Assembly (NCBI GenBank): GCA_014647935.1
Contig: BMQD01000008.1
Span: 186,001-250,000 of the forward strand
Length of the DNA stretch: 64,000 nt
DNA from: Planomonospora parontospora
GTDB lineage: Bacteria > Actinomycetota > Actinomycetes > Streptosporangiales > Streptosporangiaceae
Reading direction: 5' to 3'
The notes under the pieces are model-generated. The model was not told where the DNA came from. It was given only the letters and a program-made list of their open reading frames with translations, and ran no database searches. Every line of letters begins with the position of its first letter. Positions within the stretch are counted from its first letter, which is position 1. Made by a program: the position numbers and the translations under genes. Positions 9,168-16,446 of this stretch are shown one piece after another.

Positions 9168-10568
9168 TCACGGGAGCTCGGGGGCGAAGACGTCGGCGGC
9201 GGTGACCGCGAGGAGATCCGGGTCCGCGTTGACGACCGACTCCCGGGCGCAGACGGCGTAGCGCAGGTCGTCAGGAGCGTCGGTGATCCCCGCCGCCTTG
9301 GCGGCGAGCTTCCGGCGGAGCCTGGCCGCGTCGACTTCGCGGGCCCACTTGGACTCGCCCACCATGACGGGCACCTTGGTGCGTTCGCGTCGCCCGATCA
9401 CCACGGCGTCGATCTCGTCCTGCCCGTCGGCCCGCCACCACGGACCGACCGCGATCACCGAGGGACCGAGTCGTCCGGCCACGGCCAGGCGCCGGAGATG
9501 GTCCCGGAAGGCCTCCTCGTAGACCGCGCCCATGTGATCGTCCAGGTCGGCGACGATCTCACCGACGATGGCCGCTCCCAGCCCGCGCTCGATCTCGGCG
9601 CGGTAGCTCTCCAGGACGCCCAGGTAGAAGGCGAGGAAATTGTCGGCGATCCGGTAGATCCTCCTGCGCGTGCGCCGGGGATCCTCGGTGACGGGGATCT
9701 GGCGCTCCACCAGCCGCATCTGGATCAAGCGGTCGAGCGTACGGCTCGGTTCCGCTTTGACCGCGTCGGAGATCTCCTGGTATCTGGTCTTCCCGGAGGC
9801 GATCGCGAACAGGATCGCGGCGGGCAGAGCACCCGACTCCGCCTCGGAGTTCACCACTCGTTCTCCCTCACTGAGCAGGAGGGAGCCGGGCCTACAGGCC
9901 AGCCGCCGGAGATTGCCGCTCACCGGCGCGCCCTGGTCCCACCATTCGAGATACTGCGGCATGCCGCCGACCACGCCGTAGACCAGGGCGCGTTCGGCCG
10001 GTCGCAGGTCGGGCAGCATCGCCGCGGCCTCGTGCGGACGGAACGGATGGAGCAGCAAGGTGAGGTCGAAGCGTCCGTAGAGCGGTTCCCGGTAATCCTG
10101 GATGGCCTCCATCGTCCGTACGGAGGAGCCGCAGATCAGGATGCGGAGCTGGGTCCTGCCCCTGGAGCGGTCGAGAAAGGCCCGCAGGATTCCGGGCAGC
10201 GCGGGGGAGACGGCGATCAGCTCGGGGAACTCGTCGAGCACCAGCAGGAGCGGCTCGTCGCGGGCCGCCAGAGCCAGCTGCTCGAGCAGATCCTCCCAAC
10301 GTTCGTACGGCCTGCTGACCAGGTCGCGCCCGGGGATGGAAACCGCTGCGGAGATCCGATGGGAGAGCTCCGCCAGCTCGTCCAGGATGGGACGGCGTGC
10401 CGCGGTGTGGAAGACGACCCGCCGTTCTGCAGAGAAGCGCTCGATCAGGGCGGTCTTGCCGACCCTCCGGCGACCCCATAGCAGGGCGGGGCGCGGGAAG
10501 GAGCTGCCCCACCAGTGCTCCAGCGCTTCAAGCTCCGCCGTCCGGCCGACGAAACGACCAATGCCCAT
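9168..10568 (-). CDS. AAA ATPase with C-terminal DUF234 nuclease-like domain
   Basis: 466 residues. The N-terminal P-loop ATPase has Walker A LLWGRRRVGKTALI and Walker B LLLVLDEFPELI; after a winged-helix-like middle comes a DUF234 region (YRIADNFLAFYLGVLESYR) ending in EIDAVV...VMVGESKW, a D-x(n)-ExK pattern typical of PD-(D/E)XK nucleases. Such archaeal-type ATPases are widespread and sporadic, often on mobile DNA; function unclear. The gene is less GC-biased than its neighbours, suggesting transfer. It starts 9 nt from a symmetric four-box element (10577-10627), which probably controls it. Confidence 0.88.
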   Translation of the reverse strand: MGIGRFVGRTAELEALEHWWGSSFPRPALLWGRRRVGKTALIERFSAERRVVFHTAARRPILDELAELSHRISAAVSIPGRDLVSRPYERWEDLLEQLALAARDEPLLLVLDEFPELIAVSPALPGILRAFLDRSRGRTQLRILICGSSVRTMEAIQDYREPLYGRFDLTLLLHPFRPHEAAAMLPDLRPAERALVYGVVGGMPQYLEWWDQGAPVSGNLRRLACRPGSLLLSEGERVVNSEAESGALPAAILFAIASGKTRYQEISDAVKAEPSRTLDRLIQMRLVERQIPVTEDPRRTRRRIYRIADNFLAFYLGVLESYRAEIERGLGAAIVGEIVADLDDHMGAVYEEAFRDHLRRLAVAGRLGPSVIAVGPWWRADGQDEIDAVVIGRRERTKVPVMVGESKWAREVDAARLRRKLAAKAAGITDAPDDLRYAVCARESVVNADPDLLAVTAADVFAPELP

Positions 10569-10576
10569 GAGAGAAA

Positions 10577-10627
10577 ACTAACATGGCCCGTTACTAACGT
10601 GTGGCGTTAGTTGCATGTCCTGTTAGT
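10577..10627. promoter_or_regulatory. Symmetric operator: ACTAAC x2 / GTTAGT x2
   Basis: Four hexamers lie at 10577-10582 and 10593-10598 (ACTAAC) and 10606-10611 and 10622-10627 (GTTAGT). Both inner and outer pairs are centred on 10602, with 10-nt gaps between like boxes and a 7-nt centre. The array fills the 58-bp gap before the minus-strand ATPase start, and its proximal box lies 6-7 nt from the start codon where a -10 would be. This suggests a repressor or autoregulatory site. Confidence 0.75.
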
Positions 10628-11103
10628 TAGAGGGCCGTCTCCAGGACCGTGGAGCGGGTCGCGAAACCGTGGCGCAGATAGAAGCGCACGGCGCCCTCGT
10701 TGCCCGCGTAGGCCGTCACCCCGGCGTACTGCGCGCCGTGCTCGCGCGCCCAGCTCCGGAACTCCGCCACCAGCCGGGAGCCGACGCCGCGCCCCCGGTA
10801 GGGCGGCTGGACGTACATGCTGCCGAGCGTCGCCACCGCGACCGGCCGCATCGCGGTGGGCCCGGACAGCGAGCCGGTCAGGTGGCCGACGATCCGCCCC
10901 CCGTCGTCGGCGACCATGACCAGGCGGGCCGGATCGTCCATCGCCGCGGCGAACCTGGCCGCGCCGTGCTCGCGCGGCCAGGCGATGTTCAGTGACGGGT
11001 CCCGCGTCCCGGCGTCCTCGGCGAACAGCGCCGCGCTGCAGGCCACCACCCCGTCCAGGTCCTGCGCCCGGGCGGGCCGTACGACAACACCGATCTCACT
11101 CAT
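10627..11103 (-). CDS. GNAT family N-acetyltransferase
   Basis: About 158 residues with a single GNAT domain. The acetyl-CoA loop reads PYRGRGVGSRLVAEFRSWARE (motif A, Q/RxxGxG/A) after the strand VATLGSMYVQP, and the C-terminal GAVRFYLRHGF is the usual beta6/alpha4 segment. Substrate unknown. I chose ATG 11103 (MSEIGVVVRPARAQDLDGVV), which places the first GNAT strand at the N-terminus; residues upstream are not family-like. It is codirectional with the downstream ATPase but separated by the operator-like array. Confidence 0.88.
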   Translation of the reverse strand: MSEIGVVVRPARAQDLDGVVACSAALFAEDAGTRDPSLNIAWPREHGAARFAAAMDDPARLVMVADDGGRIVGHLTGSLSGPTAMRPVAVATLGSMYVQPPYRGRGVGSRLVAEFRSWAREHGAQYAGVTAYAGNEGAVRFYLRHGFATRSTVLETAL

Positions 11104-11262
11104 GAGACGGGACGCTAGCGGGCGGCACCGACATTCACCGCGAACCATCCCGGGTCATCCAGAGATCGTTCCCCTGGAAGCGCACGGCCGGGGCGGCGGG
11201 AACACGTGCGCCTCCTGAGAAGGGATCGCGCTCCCCGGCGGCGGGCCGTCCCGGGACTCCCG

Positions 11263-12399
11263 CTACCGGACCGTCCAGGACTGGCCCTGCGGGGTGTCGG
11301 CGACCTCGACGCCCAGCCCGGCCAGTTCGCGCGTGAGCAGGTCGCAGGCGGTCTGGTCGCCGGACTCGCGGGCGCTCCGGCGCCGCTCCAGCAGTTCGGC
11401 CGCGCCGGGCGGAAGGGTCCGGGGCCGGCCGATGTCCAGCGGCAGATCCAGGCCGAGGACCTGGTCCAGGTGGAGGAAGGCCTCGAACCGCGAGCCCGGG
11501 GCGAGCGACTCGTCCCCCTCGATCTCGTCCAGCAGCCGCAGCGCCAGCGGCGTGTCGAGGTCGTCGTCGAAGGCGGCCTCGATCCGGGCGACCCGCTCGG
11601 CGGGCATCGGCCGGCTGGGGGACTCCGACCACTCCGCGACACGCGCCCGCCGGCGCCGCAGCGCCCGGTCGGCGGCGCGCAGGGCGTCCCAGGTGAGGTC
11701 CACCGGCTCGCGGTGGCGGTGCCCCAGCAGCGCCAGCCGTACGGCCAGCGGATCGAGGCCCGCCGCCGCCACGTCCCCCAGGGACACGCCCGCCCCGGCA
11801 CTCCCGCCCGCCGTTCCGCCCTCGAAGCGCAGCGGCGCACTGCGGACCGGCCGCCGGGCCGCCCCCGGGGCGACCGCCTCCAGCAGGACGGTCTCCTCGG
11901 GGGAGCTCAGCAGGACGTGCTCCCCGGCGGGGGCGAGGGCCTCGGAGACGACGGCCATCTCGGCGAGCAGGGCTGCGGCCTCGCTCCCGCGGGGCGAGTG
12001 CTCGGGCGGGCGCAGGTTCAGCGCCGTCGCGTCCGCGCGGAACGCCTCCTCGTGGGAGGGCGCGTCCTCCCGGACGGAGGACCCGTCCGCGCCGGGAGCC
12101 CCACCGGTCTCACCAGGCGCCCCGCCGGTCTCCCCGAGAGCCCCGTCGTGGAGCCCTCCGGAAGCCCCGGAGCCGGTCCCGTGGAGCCCGCCGGGCCCCC
12201 CGGCCACGCGGTGCAGGACGACCCGGAGCCGGTGCCGCTCGCAGACCCGCCTGACCAGGTCCGCCAGGAGGTGCGGCCGCAGGTCGCCCAGCCGGGCGGG
12301 GCGGTCCGCGGGCGGGGCACAGGTGTACATCCGCAGGGAGCGGGCCCCTTCGGGCACGACCCGGTCGGCCCGGCCGCCGGGGTCAAGGAGTCTCAGCAC
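11263..12399 (-). CDS. Catalytically degenerate cysteinyl-tRNA synthetase-like protein
   Basis: 378 residues. The order of landmarks follows CysRS: MLRL at the start, MYTCAPP for MYVCGPT, ARLGDLRP where HIGNARP should be, SHEEAFRADATALNLRPPEH for the AF.ED..AL.IRPPEH segment, AGVSLGDVAAAGLDPLAVRLALLG for KMSKSLGN...DPLALRYLLL, GHRHREPVDLTWDAL, and a CysRS-like helical region (FDDDLDTPLALRLLDEI). The HIGH and KMSKS motifs are both lost, and a Gly-rich linker replaces part of the catalytic domain. Aminoacylation is therefore unlikely. It starts with GTG 48 nt after the preceding winged-helix protein gene, in the same apparent operon. Confidence 0.8.
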   Translation of the reverse strand: MLRLLDPGGRADRVVPEGARSLRMYTCAPPADRPARLGDLRPHLLADLVRRVCERHRLRVVLHRVAGGPGGLHGTGSGASGGLHDGALGETGGAPGETGGAPGADGSSVREDAPSHEEAFRADATALNLRPPEHSPRGSEAAALLAEMAVVSEALAPAGEHVLLSSPEETVLLEAVAPGAARRPVRSAPLRFEGGTAGGSAGAGVSLGDVAAAGLDPLAVRLALLGHRHREPVDLTWDALRAADRALRRRRARVAEWSESPSRPMPAERVARIEAAFDDDLDTPLALRLLDEIEGDESLAPGSRFEAFLHLDQVLGLDLPLDIGRPRTLPPGAAELLERRRSARESGDQTACDLLTRELAGLGVEVADTPQGQSWTVR

Positions 12400-12447
12400 G
12401 GAACGGCCCCCGTCGGCTCGTCGGACGGCGTGCGCCGGGAAGACCCA

Positions 12448-14295
12448 TCAGGCGGCGCCCTCCAGGAAGGTGAGGATGTCGCGGTCGCCGCGGTCCCGCA
12501 GGCGGGCCAGGACCTCGTCGCGGGCGGCGCCCTCGGACAGGCCGATGCGGCCGCCGATCAGGCGCAGGCCCTCGGCCTCCGAGGCCACCGGGGCGGTGTA
12601 GCCGATCAGGTGCAGGGCCCGGTTCAGCGCCGGGATGCCGGGGACCGCCGCGGGCAGGTAGCGGGTGAGCAGTTCGCCGCCGTCGGAGACCGTCAGGAAG
12701 ACGTGGTCGCCCTCGGAGGCGCCCGCGGCCACCAGGATCGGGCGGATGGAGCCCATGGTCGGCTGGTTGTGCCAGCTGATCACCACGTCGCCGGACGGGG
12801 TGGAGGCGGTGAGCTGGCCTCCCGGGGCCATGCCGAGGTAGGCGGCGAAGCCGGTGGGCAGCGGCGAGCCGGAGCCGCGCAGGTGCTCGGCGTTGACGTC
12901 CACCCGGTGCCACCAGCGGCCGTCCCGGCTGCGGAAGCAGCGGCGGGTCGAGGCGACGTCGCGGCGCGGCTGGTAGTCGCTCTGCTCGGCCCCCGCCACC
13001 CGGATCCACCCGCGCTGGGTGCGTTCGAAGCCGGGACCGCCCGCGTAGGCGCGCACCGAGCTCTCGCTCACGTCGTAGCGGGAGGTCAGGTTGGTGACGA
13101 TCGTGTTGACCGGCGCCTCCCCGCCGGCCCGCTCGATCTCCCGGGCGATCATCTCGCGGATGCCGAGGTACTGCTCGCCGCCCCAGCGCGTCAGGCCGTA
13201 CTTGTTCCGGTCCAGCCGCAGGAACCGGTCGTCGGCGGTGAGCTGGTTGCGGATGCCGACCAGGCTGTAGTCCTCGCCGATGCGCTCCTGGATCTCCTCG
13301 GGGGTCAGCGCGCCGCCTGCCACCGCGAGCACGGCCTCCGCCTTGTCGTTGACGCTGCGCGGCCAGGGCACCACGTGCTCCTCCAGCACCCGCAGCTGGG
13401 GCACCGAGACGAGCCACCGCTCGGCCACGTCCTCGCGGATGCCGAGCTGGCTGACCAGCGTGACGGCCTCCGCCAGGGGCCGGGGCCCGTCGGTGAACAG
13501 CTGCCGGGTCTTCTCCCGCAGCTCGTCGGCGCCCCCCGCGACCAGCCACCCGTCGACCTGCTCGTAGCCGGTCAGCAGGGTCCGCACGAACCGCCAGGCC
13601 GGGATGGAGAGCGTCTTCAGCTCCGTGCGGTGCCACGGCACCGCCGCCGCCAGGTCGTCGGCGGGCACCGCCGAGCCGAGCCGGCCGCGCAGCCATGACA
13701 CGTGCGCCACCAGCGGGGCCGCGTCCGGGCCGGAGAGCCAGGTGTCCACGTGGTCGCGCAGGTCGCGCTCGATCTGCCGGATGCGCTCGCGCGTCACCGA
13801 GAACCGCTGGGCCAGCTCGTCCAGCGTCACCCGCTGGGAGGCGTACAGGCGGTCCCTGGCGATGGCGCGCTGGCGCTCGTCCAGGGTGGCGAAGACCTCG
13901 TCGATCAGCTCCGGCAGCGGCCGGTCCGGCCGGGAGGCCGGGACGGGGGCGACGCTGTCCTCGGTCACGGGTTCGAGCAGCCGCTCCAGCACCCCGGTGA
14001 AGAGCTTGTGCACGGTCTCGCGGCCGAGCCCCTCGGGCGTGTGCACGCTCGACGCCGGGTCGGCGAACCTGAGCAGGGGCAGGACGTCGCCGAGCATCAG
14101 ATGGCCCCAGCACGACAGGGCGAGGTCGGCGAGCCGTCCCGCGACCTCGGGGGTCCCGACGATGGAGCAGGCACGCTCCAGCGGAAGCGCCTGCCACCAC
14201 GCCTCGGGGAGGCGGGGGTCGTTGGCGATCGGCGCTACCTGGCCGGGAGAGGTCCAGCGCAGGGGTGGCGCGATGTCGCTCAGGCTGAGGTTCAT
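12448..14295 (-). CDS. Sigma-region-4-like HTH/winged-helix protein (operon protein A)
   Basis: 615 residues, no named function recognised. Residues 1-115 and ~455-615 are clearly paralogous to the gene at 16447-18801 (PPLRW near the start; TRRCF..DGRWW.RVD and GFAAYLGMAPG near the end). Around 160-185, FSVTRERIRQIERDLRDHV is a textbook sigma-70 region 4 helix-turn-helix. Residues ~325-430 hold LTPEEIQERIG...GIRNQL and a second winged-helix-like unit, reminiscent of HARE-HTH. It probably binds DNA or RNA polymerase. It lies 48 nt after the helicase gene. The combination with a UvrD-like helicase and a second paralogue suggests a DNA-processing or defence complex (inference). Confidence 0.75.
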   Translation of the reverse strand: MNLSLSDIAPPLRWTSPGQVAPIANDPRLPEAWWQALPLERACSIVGTPEVAGRLADLALSCWGHLMLGDVLPLLRFADPASSVHTPEGLGRETVHKLFTGVLERLLEPVTEDSVAPVPASRPDRPLPELIDEVFATLDERQRAIARDRLYASQRVTLDELAQRFSVTRERIRQIERDLRDHVDTWLSGPDAAPLVAHVSWLRGRLGSAVPADDLAAAVPWHRTELKTLSIPAWRFVRTLLTGYEQVDGWLVAGGADELREKTRQLFTDGPRPLAEAVTLVSQLGIREDVAERWLVSVPQLRVLEEHVVPWPRSVNDKAEAVLAVAGGALTPEEIQERIGEDYSLVGIRNQLTADDRFLRLDRNKYGLTRWGGEQYLGIREMIAREIERAGGEAPVNTIVTNLTSRYDVSESSVRAYAGGPGFERTQRGWIRVAGAEQSDYQPRRDVASTRRCFRSRDGRWWHRVDVNAEHLRGSGSPLPTGFAAYLGMAPGGQLTASTPSGDVVISWHNQPTMGSIRPILVAAGASEGDHVFLTVSDGGELLTRYLPAAVPGIPALNRALHLIGYTAPVASEAEGLRLIGGRIGLSEGAARDEVLARLRDRGDRDILTFLEGAA

Positions 14296-14343
14296 TGGGG
14301 TCCAACCGGCAAGGGGAATGTATCCGCAGTTCAGAGTATGTGA

Positions 14344-16443
14344 TCAGATGGGAAGGAACGGGCTGGCCCGCCCGGAGTGGGAGACGTAGAGCAGTTCCCG
14401 CGCCCGGGTGCAGGCCACGTACAGCAGGCCCCGTTCGCGCTGGAGGTCGTGCGCCCGCGCCGAGAGGTCCTCCTCGGCCGGGGTGAGCGAGTCGGGGGCG
14501 GGCACCACCCCGTCGGCGACGCCGATCACGGCCACCCGCCGGAACTCCCGCCCCTTCATGCCGTGCAGCGTGGTCACCCGCACCCCCGAATCCCGTAGGG
14601 CGGCCCTGGCCTCCCGGACGAGCCCGGCGGTCCTGGCGGCCACGGCAATCTCCTCCGGAGGCACGCCGTCCTCCCGGATCCACCGCCAGACGTGGGATAC
14701 CAGACCGTTCAGCTCGTCCTCCGGTGAGTCGTAGGCGCGGACCACGGGATGCGGGCCGTGTCGGGTGGCGCGGAAACCGTACAGCTCCTGCACTCCGGCC
14801 ACCAGCCCGTCGGCCGGTCCGCCCCCGCGCAGCCGTACCCCCCAGGAGAGGATTTCCCCCGGAAGGCGATGGGACACCTGAAGCCGCTGCTGGACCGCGT
14901 CGATCCCGAGCGAGGCGAGCGATACGCGGGTGTCGAGGACCCGCTGGTGCGGGTCGCCCACGATGAACAGGTCGTCCGGCGCGTGCGGCACCGCGGCGCG
15001 CAGCAGCCGCCACTGCACGGGGTGCAGGTCCTGCGCCTCGTCCACCACGATGTGCCGGTACGGCTCCCGCCGGGGCGCGGCCTCCTCCAGCAGGTCCCCG
15101 GTGCTCTGGCCGAGCAGGATCGACGCCTCGGCGGCGAGCTGGAGCAGGGTGCGCTTGCCGCGCTCGGCCAGCCGCCCGGTGACGTGCTCGACCGCCGCCC
15201 ACACGGCGGCGCGCTCGTCCGCGGGGAGCGCGACGCCGCGGCCTGGCCGGGGGGCGGACAGGTACTCGTCCAGGGTGCGCAGGTTCTGCGCCAGGATGAC
15301 CTGCTCCCACTCGCGCAGCAGGAACGCCGGGCTGCGGCCGCCGGCGGCCTCCCGCCAGAGCGCGCCCAGCTCCTCGGAGCCGACCAGGACGGGCGGGTGC
15401 CCCTCGGCGTCGGAGACGATGCGGTGGGCCAGCCGGTCCACGTTGCCGACCTCGACGCGCTTGCGGACCACCGCGTCCTCGATCAGCAGGTCGAGCCGGG
15501 AGGAGAGCTCGCCGCTCAGCCCCTGGGAGAAGGTGACCAGCAGGACCGGGCCCGCGCCGCGCGCGGCCAGGAAGGCGGCCCGGTGCAGGGCGAGGACGGT
15601 CTTGCCGGTGCCCGCGCCACCGGTGACCAGGACCGGCCGGTCGCAGGACTCCCGGTAGGCGAGCCGGTGCTGGGCGGGGTGCAGGAACACGCACCAGCCG
15701 GGCGCGTCGAGCACGTGGTTCAGCTCGCGCGGGTCCGCGGTGAAGACGGCGCGGTCCGGGCTGCGCACGAGCGCGGCGGCGAGGTCGTCGGGGTCGATCG
15801 GGGTGGCGGCGCCGGCCTGGCCGGGGGCGGGGCCGGCCGGGCCGGGGGCGGCGTCGACCGCGCGGCAGGCGTCGAGCTCCCGCCAGGCCGCGGCGACGGA
15901 CTCCCCCCTGGCGAGTGCGGCCAGCGGGACGTACTGCGTCGGAGGGAGCAGCGGCTCCAGCGCCTCCAGCGTCAGCTCGTCGGTGATCAGCCGGACCAGG
16001 GGCAGGAAGCGGTGGTCGACGCCCAGTTCGATCAGGTCGGTGTCGCAGGTGTCGGCGAACAGCCGGGCCGGGAACGACGCCGCGGACCTGCGGATCGCCG
16101 TCTCCACGCGCTCCAGCGCCTCGGCGTCCCACACCTCCACCACGCCGATCACGGGGTTGACCCCGAAGCGGTACCGCTGGGCGTAGGCCCACGCCTCGGC
16201 GTCCGGCAGGACGGTCAGCAGCCAGTGGACGTCCCGCTGCCTGACCACCACACCGCGGTGCCGCTCGGCCAGGCGGAGCGTCGCGACGCGGTCGTCCCTG
16301 GCGCCCCTGACCCGCTCCGGGTGCGGCGCGCCGGCCGTGTTCTGCAGGAACCTGCGTACGGAGACCAGCGCGTCCCGGCGCGCCGGCTGGGGCAGCGCGC
16401 TGAGCTCCACGGGGAACTCCGGGGCGATCGCGAGTCGGGGCAT
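14344..16443 (-). CDS. UvrD-type superfamily 1 helicase with RelE/ParE-like N-terminus
   Basis: 699 residues. SF1A motifs are all visible: Walker A VTGGAGTGKTVLALHRA, DEAQD in HIVVDEAQDLHPVQW, VGDPHQRVL, a SHRLPGEIL segment, TTLHGMKGREF and LLYVACTRARELLYV. Residues ~1-110 (RVATLRLAERHRGVVV...VHWLLTVLPDAEAWAYAQ) resemble the RelE/ParE-like module fused to a subgroup of UvrD helicases; this part is pattern recognition only. It starts 3 nt after the stop of the upstream paralogue B, so translation is probably coupled. It is sandwiched between two related accessory proteins, unlike housekeeping uvrD or pcrA. Confidence 0.85.
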   Translation of the reverse strand: MPRLAIAPEFPVELSALPQPARRDALVSVRRFLQNTAGAPHPERVRGARDDRVATLRLAERHRGVVVRQRDVHWLLTVLPDAEAWAYAQRYRFGVNPVIGVVEVWDAEALERVETAIRRSAASFPARLFADTCDTDLIELGVDHRFLPLVRLITDELTLEALEPLLPPTQYVPLAALARGESVAAAWRELDACRAVDAAPGPAGPAPGQAGAATPIDPDDLAAALVRSPDRAVFTADPRELNHVLDAPGWCVFLHPAQHRLAYRESCDRPVLVTGGAGTGKTVLALHRAAFLAARGAGPVLLVTFSQGLSGELSSRLDLLIEDAVVRKRVEVGNVDRLAHRIVSDAEGHPPVLVGSEELGALWREAAGGRSPAFLLREWEQVILAQNLRTLDEYLSAPRPGRGVALPADERAAVWAAVEHVTGRLAERGKRTLLQLAAEASILLGQSTGDLLEEAAPRREPYRHIVVDEAQDLHPVQWRLLRAAVPHAPDDLFIVGDPHQRVLDTRVSLASLGIDAVQQRLQVSHRLPGEILSWGVRLRGGGPADGLVAGVQELYGFRATRHGPHPVVRAYDSPEDELNGLVSHVWRWIREDGVPPEEIAVAARTAGLVREARAALRDSGVRVTTLHGMKGREFRRVAVIGVADGVVPAPDSLTPAEEDLSARAHDLQRERGLLYVACTRARELLYVSHSGRASPFLPI

Positions 16444-16446
16444 CGG

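Noticed and set aside
12383..16192. 1,269-codon minus-strand ORF in another frame over protein A and the helicase
   Set aside because: Its translation is Arg/Pro/Ala low-complexity, while the frames at 12448-14295 and 14344-16443 carry conserved motifs.
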